Shown here piece by piece: positions 1-12,034 of a stretch of DNA of 64,000 nucleotides (position 1 is its first letter; every line of letters begins with the position of its first letter). Source of the DNA: Gymnogyps californianus (Eukaryota > Chordata > Aves > Accipitriformes > Cathartidae); assembly GCF_018139145.2 (NCBI RefSeq), contig NC_059471.1, positions 101,310,914 through 101,374,913 on the forward strand, read 5' to 3'. The notes under the pieces are model-generated. The model ran no database searches and was not told where the DNA came from. It saw only the letters and a program-made list of their open reading frames with translations. Both the position numbers and the translations under genes were made by a program.

Positions 1-3000
1 GTCAGAATTGAAAAAAAAAAAAAAAGTATTGTAGGATGCAACAACAAAACTGGTGGCGAATTTGTGCTGTAAAGTTAGAGGTGCAGCTTTCCTGATAGCT
101 GTGACTAGTCTGCATCTGTTGCAATGAGAAAGTGGGTTTGCCATCCCAAGACTAAAAAGCAGAGAGATAAACTAAATGAACCAAGGAGCGAAACCTGTTT
201 TTTTCCCCCAGAAGTACTCAAAATTGCTTGTGATATGTCTTGTAGCATCCCCTGTTAAGCAAGATATCTATTTCACGCAGAAGAATCTGAAAGTGATCCC
301 TCGTACAGTCATTTTGGCTTTATGCTGGTGGCCTCAGTGAGATTCATAAACCAGATTTGGCTTTAATGCCAACTAGCCAATGTTAAAACATTGATTTGAG
401 GACTAAGTATAAAAGTAGAAAGTCACCAAAATGTAGTGCTTTACTTATTCTGTATTCTGCAAGGGGATATTATGAAAGCCAAACAAAATTACCCAAAATA
501 AGAATCAGTTCCTATGAAGTCTCTGTAAATATGCACGTGGGATGTTTCACATACTCAAAAATAAATATTCTTGCTGTACATTGTACATTGCTGTACAGAG
601 TAGAATTTTGGTGTAATATATCAAACATTTCTAGAAGTAGTCTTCTTTTAATCAACACAATTTTGAAAGCAAATCATGTCATACAGTCCATAGAAACAGG
701 TTTAGCTCTGTGTCTTCCTAACATAAGAGTACAAACATTTTTCTTTTAGATTCTACAACACCTTTGAAACATAAAATGCAACCTAATGTATGAAGCCTCT
801 GTTCTGGTCTGTTTCATTAGACCTATTACATCTATATAGGAATAGTTCAAATTTGAGTTTTTTTTTTTTTTAAAAAAAGAATACGTCTACTTCTTCATTA
901 TTACCTTCATTTCTGATACTTTGTCAAGACCTGATAATTTAAAAAGCCAGCTAAGACTGTGACCGTGCTCTGGTGTAAGCTGGATCTAGGTATGTGCTAT
1001 CAGTTATTAATTAACACAGTGATACATATTCTGCCATATATTTAGCTGGTAGATAGACAGCATGTCCTCTCAGGAATGATCCTTCAGTGTGTAAACACAA
1101 AAAACTCAAGTGTAAAACCCCTGCATTGAAAACTGTGGGGTTTTTTATTGATGTCACCTATTCCAACCTCCAAAGGGTGTTTTTTCTGTTTGTAAGCAGC
1201 ACAGACTGTAAGACAAGTCCCAGAGCTTTGAATGAAAGACCTGAGCCTATCATAGGCAAGAATGGACTGAAAGGGCAGGTTTTCTGGATGCTGCTTCTTG
1301 AAGTGATGATAGCGCTGTACATATCAAACATTTAAAGGACAATGAATGTTTTAGTTGTGGGCTAAAGTGAGTATTAATAGCTTATCAATATGGTCAGGAC
1401 TTTTCTTTAAAAGCCTCCTCAGCTAGGAATACCATAGATTGCACTTGTTTACTGTGAAGGAGAATTTCTTTTTAAGATTTTTCCCCCCCTTTTTGTATTT
1501 AGGCACTTGATTAAATTAAAATATTTTGTTTTATTTATGCATGCATTATTATATGTGTACTGCCATAATAGTGTTTGAAAATCCATCTCAAAAACCCTGT
1601 GGATTATAAAAAAAAAGTTTTATCTTTTTTTGGTCTTTAAATCTGAGCCAGGTAAGATGTAACAGTGAAAAAAACCAACCTGGATAAAAGGATTCTTAAC
1701 CTAATAAAAGTTAATGGACCCTAAATAGTCATGAGTCTATAATCATCCTTAACAGGGATTACATTTGCTGCTGATAAACTGGGAGAGGCTGGAAGCACAC
1801 TTAGAAGTCAGGATTAAAATTGAACATGATCTTGATAAATAATATAAATAATCTGAAGAAAAAAAAAAAGATTTTATTTGCTAAGGACAGAGGCAAATAC
1901 AACAAAATAAGAGCAATTGTTTGCACAAGCGCAAGAGGGGAATGACTGGCTGGGCTGGAGTACAGCCAAGCAGCACCTGAGCGGTTGGTGGCAATCATGA
2001 AACAAATACAGGGGTGACTGAGCTCCAGGCTTGCCTTGCGCCCCGAGGGAGGGTGCTGAGGTTGGGTCCCACAGGTCCATCACGGGAGCTGTCAGGCTTC
2101 CACAAAACCACCCCGACCTTTGTCCGCTGGCCCAAGGACACGTGGGAAACCTGCAGCAGCACGTGGGCTGCAAGCTGCTTCTCAGGTCTGAGACACCTCC
2201 TCAGCAAAGAGCTGCCTTCAGAGAGCAGACAAATCACCGCTTTGGCATTTTGGGATATGGACGCTGATATTTTAATGGTTATGAAATACATCTGTTTCAT
2301 TCTTTTAAATGAAACATGCTGCTGAGCTGGAAGGCAGCATTAGCTTCAGTTGGACCCTTTTCCTGAGTACAAATGGGATAAAATTCCTGGGGTAAAACAC
2401 TTGTTTATATTCTCATTCTCAGCCTCTTCCATGATAAAGTGAATCTTCCTGTCCAATCTTACCTCCTCAGACTTAGGGGTACAAGGAAGACCAGCTGGCA
2501 GCAATGTCTCAACTAGTGACCATCTTGTTGCAAGTTTAATGTTTGAAACAGGCAAGGCAAACAGATCTACCAATATAATTAAATTCAGAATTCTGTATTC
2601 TCTCCAGTCTCTGCAAATTTTACAATCCAGAATTGTTAATGCTGCTATTATTCTACTGTAATTTCTTGCAAAACAAGTGTTATCTTTCAAAATTACTGTT
2701 TTCTTGAAAGTTTGACAGATATCAAGAATTTTGATTAATATTTCAGAGCCTTCTCAATTTCACTTTATTGCCAAGGCACATTTTAGCATAGACACCAGTG
2801 CTGATACCTGACTTCAGCAAAGTTTTGTAATATTTTGGAAAAGAATAAGGTGACAAAAACAATGACAATGTGATAAATTTCTATTCTAAGACAAAATACC
2901 TTTTTAGGCAGAATTTTCATTGACAGAAGAACCTGCAGGGCGGGACTCCTGTGTAGAATAAATGGTAAGAACACAGCTCTCAAAAGTGGTTATAATAATC

Positions 3001-3510
3001 ATACCTTTCAGTCTAATGCTATTTTTCAGCGGTTTGGAGGGTGTTGAAAGAGGTGTACAACTTTTTAGAAGGACAAACATGCAGCTTCATTCTGGAAACT
3101 TAGAGATATTCCCCCAAAGCCTTTGTTTGCCCTAATATTCCATAATGTTAGGCTTTTAGAGTCAATAACCCATTAGTAATCAAGAGATGTATCATTTATT
3201 AATTATGCACCATATTAATATTTAATCTTTTGGGTTGCCGAGCATATTTCTAAATCTACTTTTTAATTACATTAAAAAAAAATAAATCTTCAAGGCAACC
3301 ATTAGAAAAGTCATTTTTCTGCGCATTATGACTTCAATTACTTTGAAACAGCTGTCTGTGAACTCTTTGTGATGGTACAGTACTTGGTAAAATGGCCATC
3401 TCAGCTCATCCACGCTCTTCACTTGTTTGAAAGCTAATTGAATATTAGAGCAAAGGGAATGTTACAAAGAATTTCCTATGAGCACTAAAGTACTCTGGAA
3501 TTAGACCTGG
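1..3510. other. AT-rich unique non-coding DNA
   Basis: No gene is visible. The stretch opens with an A15 run (11-25). It also holds a T14A7 junction (858-878) and an A11 run (1859-1869). Open frames near 1995-2325 overlap in three frames in a locally GC-richer patch and resemble no family I know. The last 400 bases (about 3120-3480) are repeat-free and dense in TTAATTA/ATTAAT-type words, the texture often seen in conserved non-coding elements. That reading is inference. Confidence 0.6.
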
Positions 3511-3830
3511 AAATGTGGTGCCAACCGCCTGCCACCGCCCGCTTGGCAGGAGGATGCCGGCCGGTGATAAACAACCATCTGCCTCTAGCCCCGAGCAGAG
3601 ATTTCTGGCTTGGCACGCACAGTGAAGCAGGGGTATTAAAGAGCCTTTCTGCCCCTGGGGTCGGGCAGTGCGTTACCCAGACCCAGGTTCCTTGGCTTGG
3701 AGGAGCCAGGGGGAGTCAGGCAGTCGGGTCAGATCCTCGGAGGCGCTCGGAGGCAGGACCTGCCTCAGCCCCACCGCAGGTGGGGTAGGATCGCTCGGGG
3801 GGGAGCCCGCTCAGGGGGGCTGGCGCAGGG
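3511..3830. promoter_or_regulatory. CpG-dense patch, possible orphan CpG island or enhancer
   Basis: This roughly 320-base block has about twenty CpG dinucleotides, while the flanking kilobases have almost none. Examples are the GCCGGCCGG region near 3558 and the run of CG-containing words from 3720 to 3835. It has no TATA box and no recognisable coding exon. Two overlapping 91-codon open frames in different registers are best explained by local stop-codon scarcity. In vertebrates, isolated patches that escape CpG decay are often unmethylated promoters or enhancers. Which one applies here cannot be told from sequence alone. Confidence 0.35.
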
Positions 3831-5127
3831 AGTTGGGTAAAATCCAGGGTCCTGAGTCCTGTGCAACCTGCCTGGGAAGGCAGAGCTTTCCTACACAGCT
3901 TTGCACAGATGTATTATTAATAACGATAACAACATTATGGTAGACCGGTGCCCCATCAAGCTAAGCATGTGCAGAGACAAAGCATAAAGTACTTTCTTTC
4001 CCAAAAGATGAAGTCTGATAAGCTGTTCCATTTAAGTGCCATTTTTCCTCAGCACTCCTTGAACCTGGCAGTGGAAGTGTCAGCTGCAAGCTGCTCACCA
4101 AAAGGTCTCTTACGGTTTCCTTTGTCAAAATTTGAGTTTTAAAATGTAACAGAGGAAATATTCCTCCCCCCCTTCCTTTTACCTCACCTCCTCTAGTTGC
4201 AAAGCGTTTGCCTATATGTGATAACCAGAGTCTGATTATTTGGGTATCAATAAAAGAGAGAGTTATTTGAAAGATGTGGATTTTGGAAGGAAATTTTCTA
4301 TACTCATGCAGTAATTTCAGAAACAGCCTCTAGAAATAAATCCCTTCAGTCACAGAAGAATAAGTTATCTAAGAAGAAAACGGTGTAATTATTCTGAACA
4401 CTGTGTTTATTGGAGTATCCAGCTGAATAAGGAAGGACAACCAGGGAAGTTAAGATGAATTACCTGCAGGGTTGAAGTCAGTCTACGTGAAGAATATACA
4501 TTAAATCCCAAAGGGCATATTCTTACTAGGAGCATAATGGCCTTAGTTCAGTGAAACTTTTTCTGCTTTGTAGTCCAAACCAAGAAAGAGAAGTTCTGAA
4601 TGTGTTTAAATTAGGCAAACAGCCTCCTGAAATAAAAAGGTGTCTGGAGTCTGACCCTGGCTGAAGCCCTGGATATTGCATATGACCCTGGCAGCATTTA
4701 ATAATGAACTCAAAACCAAACAGAAATTAAAACAAAAAGAAGTCTAGTGTCTAATTCTCTGAAAATTTTTACATTCAAATCCAGAGCTGATAACTATTTG
4801 CTCTACTTTAAACCTACATTTTATCTTTTCTTCAATGAGGTATTATCAGTACAAAAAGGTCTTTATAAAGGTATTTGAAGTGAATGTCATCAGTGTCACC
4901 AAAAGAAAAATATTCTCCTTTCACAATCATATTCTTCTGTCAATCTACATAAACAAAATTCAGAAATGAGGAGGAACTGTTGTATTCCTATCACTTGCAT
5001 ATTATTAAAACACCTGCTTTTAAAACTATATGTGTATGTATATATTTGGCTTACAGTAGATTGAACCTCTTGGAAGGTATAACTTGTCAAAGCTGGATCA
5101 CACTGCAGTCCCTGAAAAGGGACGATA
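3831..5127. other. Unique non-coding DNA with an old repeat scrap
   Basis: No gene is seen. Around 3905-3995 a stretch combining a short ATTATTAATAA run, then GGTGCCCC and then AGACAAAGCATAAAG resembles a dispersed amniote repeat that I recall reading like TATTATTA, GGGCCCCATTGTGC and GTACAAACACA. The match is by memory and weak. The remainder is AT-rich sequence with no repeat or exon signal. Confidence 0.4.
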
Positions 5128-5285
5128 TTTGCGGATGCCAGGCCTCCTGGGTTCAATTCTCTTCTCCCAACCGTTGACGTTCTTTATTGCTCTCAACAAC
5201 TTCTCTTTCCCTCCATTTTCCCATGTGGGCCTATTAATTTATGAAGTGATGGTGAGTCACTTAATGATGCTGATGACGGGAAGAG
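5128..5285 (+). repeat. MIR-like tRNA-derived SINE remnant
   Basis: The order of motifs follows the classical MIR/core-SINE layout on this strand. A B-box-like CCTGGGTTCAATTCT occurs near 5147. It is followed by a pyrimidine-rich segment equivalent to the usual CTCTGTGCCTCAGTTTCCC region (CTTCTCTTTCCCTCCATTTTCCC, about 5200-5222), then a GTGGGCCTATTAA segment and a TCACTTAATGATG tail. Birds carry few and very old MIR copies, so heavy divergence is expected. The identification rests on remembered consensus order, not on an alignment. Confidence 0.4.
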
Positions 5286-7960
5286 TGCCATGGAAGTAGC
5301 CAAGCATGATTTCCCCGGGGAGGAGGTCAGAATGGGGTGCAGGGGATGCTTCTGCCGGTGGACTGGGGGGACCTTGTCCCAGTGAGTGATCCCGGCAAGG
5401 CGGTGCTCAGGGAGAGCATCTTCCCAGAGCCCGGCAGAGAAAGCAGTTCCTTAGGATTGTTAACTTGTCTCCTGACTGGTCCTCTTTTGTTTCCGTGTTA
5501 ATGCTGTGCATAGCTGAGAGACGAAAAAAAATATTAATACTTATCCTCCATTACATACCTGATAAAAATGAAAGCTGATTTTTCCATTACGCTATGCAAT
5601 AGCTGGTTCCTTGAGTTTTCACAAGACATTAAAGGAATGAAGCATTATCAAAGAGACATTCTGTTACAAAAGAACACTAATCAGTGCTGAGAACATTGGT
5701 TATAAATTATTCAGATTTTGTTATAAACTACTCAGACCTTAAAAAGACCCAAACCCCAAACCCTTGCGGTGTGTAGCCCTGGCAGCTGGATACAACAGCG
5801 TGCCTGCCTCACCTGGGAAGTTCCAGCACGATACGCTGCATCTTGCAGCATCTGAATAGACACAGCACAGAAATGCCTGTTTCAGTGGATTATAAGCAAT
5901 AAATCACTGAGTGGCCTTGCCCCCGATAGAACCTGATCGCTGTAACTTGTTGTGCATTCTTCCTTCACCACACATTAATGTTTAATGAAACCATTTCAAA
6001 ATAAAGTCATAATGTGAGTCATAAATCACAAAACGGTGGTAATAAACCACTTTGGTTTATATTAGCTCTGTGCAGATGATACTTAAGCGTTTCCACCATT
6101 AGCAGGGAATATGTGAGCATTCTCCACACAACATTTCCTCTATTACTTCCATTTTAAATTGTGGAAATGTGGGAAGCAAAGCCAGTTCCAATCAACCTCT
6201 GGGTCACTATTTATTCTCATAATTGAATGATCATATGCTAACGAGTGAAGATTTTTAGCACTTTTCTGACAGCTGCAAAGTATTTTTCTGTGACTTAGAG
6301 TTATAAAAACAATGCTGCCAGGTACAGCTGAGATGGAAAATGGAAAAAGAAGGGGGGTGGGAGTGGAGGGAAAGGCATGGTTAACTGACATAAGGGCTAA
6401 GCGAGGGTGAATATTACTGTCTTATTATCATGTAGTACACAGGCGGATCAACTGACCCTAAAGGGCCGTCTCTTGTTAAAGGGAGGAGCCATCTTGTAGA
6501 TCTATAAAATCAGAATATGAATTTTGTATTTTTTAATTGGGTTTTTTTGTATTCTTATAATTACTTTTGCTGGATATGCTGAGCTCTTCTTCTTGCTGGT
6601 CTCTTCCCTGTACTATGGACCTTAACAAGACCTATAATGCACAGCAATCAGGTGTAATTGGAAAGAAGACCTAGACTCCACAAGCCAACGCCTCACGCAA
6701 TACACGTATTTGGTGTTCCAGGTGTCTGGAGATCTGCACAGAACAGCCTTTCATTGCTGGACTGGCTTTCTGGACACAGATTTGTTTGCAGGACATGTAA
6801 CAGTCTGGACATGGCCAGTGATGTAAGGCTGTCCTGACCAGAGCAGGGAATTATAAAAGACTAATATAGACTATTTCTGCTTGCCAGAAACCTCCTCTCT
6901 CTTAAACTTGGTAAGGTACCAAAGCTAAAAGAATATACCTTATGCTTTTGTCCAGTAGAAATGAAGGGTCAGCACTGGAATAAATAAGATAACTTGTAGC
7001 CATCACCTAGCACTTTATTAATTCTCAGGTTTCAAGAATTTACATAATAATTCCCTTGGCAACTTTCGCAAGTGTTTTCTTCTCTACTTCCAAGCATGCA
7101 AGAATCCTGGGGCCCATAACCCATGATGATCTCTTAATTGGGCAAAATGTAATTTCCAATTAGAGTTATCCTTGCGTGCTTCATGACCCTGAGTAATACG
7201 ACGTTTGTATTCACACCTGCATTCACAAGCTTCTGAGGGACTATGGGAGCGCTGGAGTATAAATTAACATTAACAATAAGCAAATATATAATTTCTGGTT
7301 TTGAAGAGGGAGTCATAGCATCAATATCTAGAGGAAAGAATAAATAATACAAGTTTGAATACAGTCCGAGGCACTATGACTGAAGATTTTCCATAGACGT
7401 TTTGGTTACATGTATTAATTGTGAAAATAGCTATATCTTGATAAAACAATGTTTTGATACCTTAAGAACGTGTCTAACGTCAACCAGATCTAGAAAACAC
7501 CTTGTAAGTTGAGTTAAATGCAGTAGTAACGGAGGAGTCATAGGGGTTTAAGACGTTTAAATAGCCTGCCTGCTCTAGTCCAGTGGAGCAGATCTCATTT
7601 CTGCACACAGAGAGCTCAGCTCGGAGGAGCTGGCTGTGGCAGCCTGCTGACTGCCCCTCTGCCTCCGCGGGGTCACCTTTTCTGCTGCCAGGTCTGGCTC
7701 CACTGAGGCCATGTCCTCTTCAGGCAGGAATCCCAGCGAGTGAAAGCTCTTGGATGGCAGCCCCTCTCAGACATACCTCTACAGCCAGCCACAGGGTGTG
7801 GGCTCATTAACTAATCAATTAGGCAAAAAAAATGAAATGGTTATAGTGATTTTGTGACAAGCACTAAACGCAGAGATTGACGGAAAACAGGCTGCTTGGT
7901 GGAGGAGTTTGGCCATAAGGCCAAACCTTCCCTTTCATGAAATGAAGGTAGGTGGACAGG
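5286..7960. other. Unique AT-rich non-coding DNA, conserved-element texture
   Basis: No gene is visible. About 5480-6380 is repeat-free, rich in TAAT/ATTA and TTTATTA words, and almost free of CpG, a composition often shown by deeply conserved enhancers. Inside it a 16-base word (GTTATAAAYTAYTCAG) occurs twice at a 21-base period (5699-5714 and 5720-5735). From 6400 to 7960 I see only short, overlapping open frames with no recognisable product. Confidence 0.45.
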
Positions 7961-8145
7961 AAGATGTGGTTGGAAGGTCCCTTAGGAAGCCATCTAACCC
8001 ACCCTCCAGGCAGGAGGAGGAGCAACTGTGCCAAGGCCATTTGCTGAGGGATCGTCTCAACCTGACAAGATTTCCCAACTTCTCCTGGCAGCCCGATCTC
8101 CTGCTTCTGTCTAATAGTGTCCAACAGGCATCGTTCCTTCTGTGC
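7961..8145 (-). repeat. Possible degraded CR1 3'-end fragment
   Basis: The words GGTTGGAAGGTCCCTTAGG and CATCTAACCCACCC recall the reverse complement of the CR1 3' untranslated region, which commonly reads GGTTGGAAGGGACCT followed by CATCTAGTCCAACCCC. The similarity fades after about 8040, where only a vague CTGACAAGATT segment fits. No terminal octamer repeat is preserved. It may instead be a chance match or another old repeat. Confidence 0.35.
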
Positions 8146-11100
8146 TAATTTTTCTGTGTGCTGTGACAAAAAGTGTAAGAGCGTATCGGCTTTTTTGCAA
8201 CAGCCTTGTTATGGACATAAAGACAATTATTGTGTCTTCCAACAGTTGTCTCCTCTAGAGTAAACAGTTCACTCTTATTTTTTCCCCATAATCTTGAGAT
8301 GATAATTCTCAACATGAGATCTCTTCTCAATGTTACTCTTCTCTGAACTCTGCTCCGGATCTTTCTATGCGCCATGTCCCAGCCTGGCTCTTCCATTTCA
8401 GCTGAGACTGAGCAGAAAAAACGCTTCATTGTCTTGCAGACTCCACTGTATGTCCCAATATACATTTAACATTTTTGCAGCAGAACAGTGCTAATGGAGA
8501 AAGTCTGCCACGTACTGTATGCCTTCATTCATATACGAACTAAACACACTGTGCCTACCTGTGGGGGCTAGACAATATAGGGTGCTTTCATGGTATCACC
8601 CTCGGGTGCTGAGTTTTTGTCACTCCCAACTTAAAATGAAGAGTTAGTTTCAAGAGTCTCAGGTGCTTGGACTCAAATCAGTCGCTGTGCAAATCTCGGA
8701 TCTTCAGCTGTACAAGCGCCACCATAGCTTGTGCTAGGCTGGTGTCCTTACCCTTCCTCGTATAAAGGCTTCTTTAAGCCTGCATAGAGCACAGGGATTG
8801 AAGGAGTGACTTTCTAAAGCACAGCGAGTAGGTCTGTTGTTTGCAATTTTGGGAGCACCCAGTTGGCAAGTGCAGCTCCAAGTAGCCCACTTCAGCCCAG
8901 CCAGGCCTTTCCTCAATGGCATGGGATCAGGTTGCTCTGCGAAGAGGCAGCTCCAGCTCCAAGCTGGCCTCATGGAGCAGCTCTTCCTGCCAGGCACTCC
9001 CCCAGCAACGTGAATTTTCTCTGCACTGTGCAACAGGGGTAAATCTAGCTTACAGGGTTCCTGTAGTAATAAGTAGGAATGAAACAGGCTCAACAGTGAA
9101 AAGGATAGAGCAGGAGCTGAAAATGGATTATTTTTACCTTAGGACAGCAAAGTGGATGAGACTGTTGAAGTTCTTGATTAAAATTAGAGAACTCGGTGCT
9201 TCCTCCAAGCACTTGCCATCACTGGGCTAGGAAAGGAAAAGCCATATGTGAATTTGCTCTTTTTCCTCATTCACCATCCTTGAGAAGAGGTGCTGATGAC
9301 AAATCCATACCAGGTACTGGCAGCAACCAAATGTGGAATTCCTCTTTGCCCTCTTGACTTGGATTTCTTGTTGCAACAGAAACCTAGTCCAAAGACCACT
9401 GTGAAGTGAATCTGTAAGCTCTGTTTGGCTTTGAATCAGGCATGCATAGTGGTATTTTAAGTGTGTGTTGTAAAGTTATCAAACAAATAAAAATCACTTA
9501 TTTTTTAGATGGTGGTCTGGAACCATTAACAAAGTTGTCATTTCCTTCAATGTAAACGTTAAATTACTGATTTAAATGCTAAAGAGTGCATACATATTTT
9601 ACAAAACTCCAAAGCTTCTTATAATCTAGACGAACACAGTCAGATTTCTTTCAATGTGTTTTACCTGCCTCTTCTGTTAAAACTGTTTTAAGCAATACCT
9701 AATATGTAGCAGAAAACAATTTCAATGAATATGTCCCAGCACTGCTACAATTTTGAAGGCGGTTCTTTAAAAATATATATTTTCTCAAGATAACAATTTT
9801 GAAAATGATTGCAGGAAGGAAATATATTAGCAATTAAATTAGCGTGTTTTAGCACAACAAGCAATAAACTGCTTAACACTGAGCTCCTGTGAATTAAAAG
9901 CCAGAACAGCATTGGACAAAAGTCAAGGTTATGCTGACACATTTATTTCTCAGTAAATGAAGACTGTTTAGTTTTAATGCATTTGTGGTTAGCAATAGTT
10001 TCAAAAGATCAATGTAAATTCATTTTGAACTAGTAAATAATGTCTTAATGAGACTTCTGACAGCATGCTTTCACACCTTATGGTTCCTTACCTTTAAAAA
10101 TGCCCAAAGGTGAACCTATTTTTCCTGGCATTTTACAATAAACAAATAACATCATGCAGTATTTTATGACTTCTGTCTGAAGTGTATTCGGGGGAACTGC
10201 AGTTTGGTTTTAACAACTACAGAACTGCGGTCGTTCAGTCTACAGTGTGTTACTGTTCTTCTCCTACAAGGGCTTAACTCTGACTCAGGGTAAAAAAGAA
10301 GTTAAAGGATCCCTTTTTTTCCGTCTCTCACGTGAAGTAGCTTATATGAAACGAAGTGTAGGATTTTGCCATAAACCTCTGATGGTATCATGATGTAAAC
10401 CATCTGCCACGCAGAAACTTGCTGGTGTTTATAAAAGCACTCTCCCATTTTCTAACTAGAAACCCAAGTCGGTTGCCATGTAGGTCTGTCTGAGTCCTTC
10501 TACTGGTATTCAATAGGTGTTGAATCAGACACACAGTGAATCCATCATGGCAGACAGGAGGATTTTACAACATGAGTCTGAGATGGCATCATTGCTCACA
10601 GGGGTAAGGCCACAAGGATGTGGTGCAGGTTGTCTTGAAAGAGTCGTCAGACTGGTCTTTCTAACACAGCATTGCTGAATATGCAGAATTTGACTCTTGC
10701 AGGAGGGCACATGTTTTTCAAAAGTGCAGCTTCACGTCAATCTGTTTGTGAAGCCACATGATTTAGGCTGCAACCCAGTGGTACCAGTGACTTCCACAGG
10801 GCTGTTCACATGACTGACAGTATGCATCTGCTTTCTGACTCAGGGCGCTAGTTTAAGCCAACACTACAGGTCTGAAGGAAAAACAAGAAACATAAATCTT
10901 GCATAAATTTTAACAAAGTTCTAAAAATAACTCCTAAGCTTGCATATAATAGATTTTCAAAGTCTGACACCTTGCAACTTGCCAGGTCTCTAAGGGAGTA
11001 CTCTGGCAGTCAGATATATAGAAATATTCCCCTTACTAATGATATCCAGCTCCCTTATTCTAGCTCTAATAAAGTGGCAAGTATAATAAACTGGATCTTA

Positions 11101-12007
11101 AAACTGTCATGTCCTTGTGACTGCTATCCATCCCTGACCTTGAAGTAACATAACTCAGAGGAAGGGATTGCTAAATCTTGGCAGGAAATAAGTATTTCTT
11201 TGGCTCTCGTCTTCTGGTGAAGCAAGTTGCTGTTTCATGAACCATTCCCCAGGAAAAGCACACATGTCCTCAAACCTGCTTCACTGTTGGTTCCTCTGCT
11301 GGTTCCTCCTCCTGGGGAGGCAGGATGGCAGCGTGAAACTGAGCTCTTCCCAAAGCACCTGCTCTCATTGGGCTACAGGTGTACTCTGAGGGCTTTATAA
11401 AAAGTTTGTGCTTTCCTGAACAAGGATGGCAGGGTGTACAGATATTTTGATAAGATTCTTCATTGTCTTTAACAGATTTGTGATTGAGCCCTTGTCTCTT
11501 CAGGTAATTGATCCCAGTGAAGGCTAATGGTTATTGGCAGAGTGACCCAGAGGTAAGGTAGTGAAGGATCCAAACTCTACACCTTAAACTGGGAATCTCC
11601 TGTGATTACCCGTGTCCGATATTTCATTTACTTCCTTGCTTTCTAAATGTAGTCATTTAGAATGACTTCCAATGTAGTCATTCAAATCAGCTGTATTTTA
11701 GAGGGCATCCTGAACAACCTTGGTAAACGCTGCAAAAGTGTCTGAAGATCTTCAGTGTAAAATAGATGGGTCTCAGTGGAGCTGCCCTGACTCCACAGGT
11801 CTTCTATCTGTACTCACTTTTGGGACTACGGCTTGAGGTATGACCTACCCCTTGTAGAAAAGAATGAACTGGGAAGAATTTAATAGTGCACATGTAATTT
11901 TACTTGAGTGGAAAAGCAAGTAGAAAGATTGTATAGGTGCAACTGTTTGAAATACACAGTTTTGAGAATCAAAGCCTGAGATCAATCCTCCAAGCACACC
12001 ACCATCC
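8146..12007. other. Unique non-coding DNA
   Basis: No gene is recognised. Open frames of up to 119 codons overlap on both strands around 8730-9230 and show no familiar domain. At 10783-10845 the words CCAGTGACTTCCACAGGG, CACATGACTGACAGTATGCAT and GACTCAGGG resemble a dispersed amniote repeat that carries GACTTCAATGGG and CACATG...GCATGTGC motifs. The rest is AT-rich sequence. Confidence 0.45.
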
Positions 12008-12034
12008 AAAAAAAAAAAAGGGGGGGGGGGGGGG
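12008..12034 (+). repeat. A12-G15 homopurine tract
   Basis: Twelve A residues are followed directly by fifteen G residues with no interruption. The G run can form guanine quadruplexes, and the whole tract can form a triplex. Homopolymer length in an assembly is error-prone, so the exact count may not be biological. Confidence 0.9.

Noticed and set aside
5140..5170. tRNA gene suggested by GGTTCAATTC
   Set aside because: No A box at the right distance, no acceptor-stem pairing and no cloverleaf. It fits a tRNA-derived SINE better.
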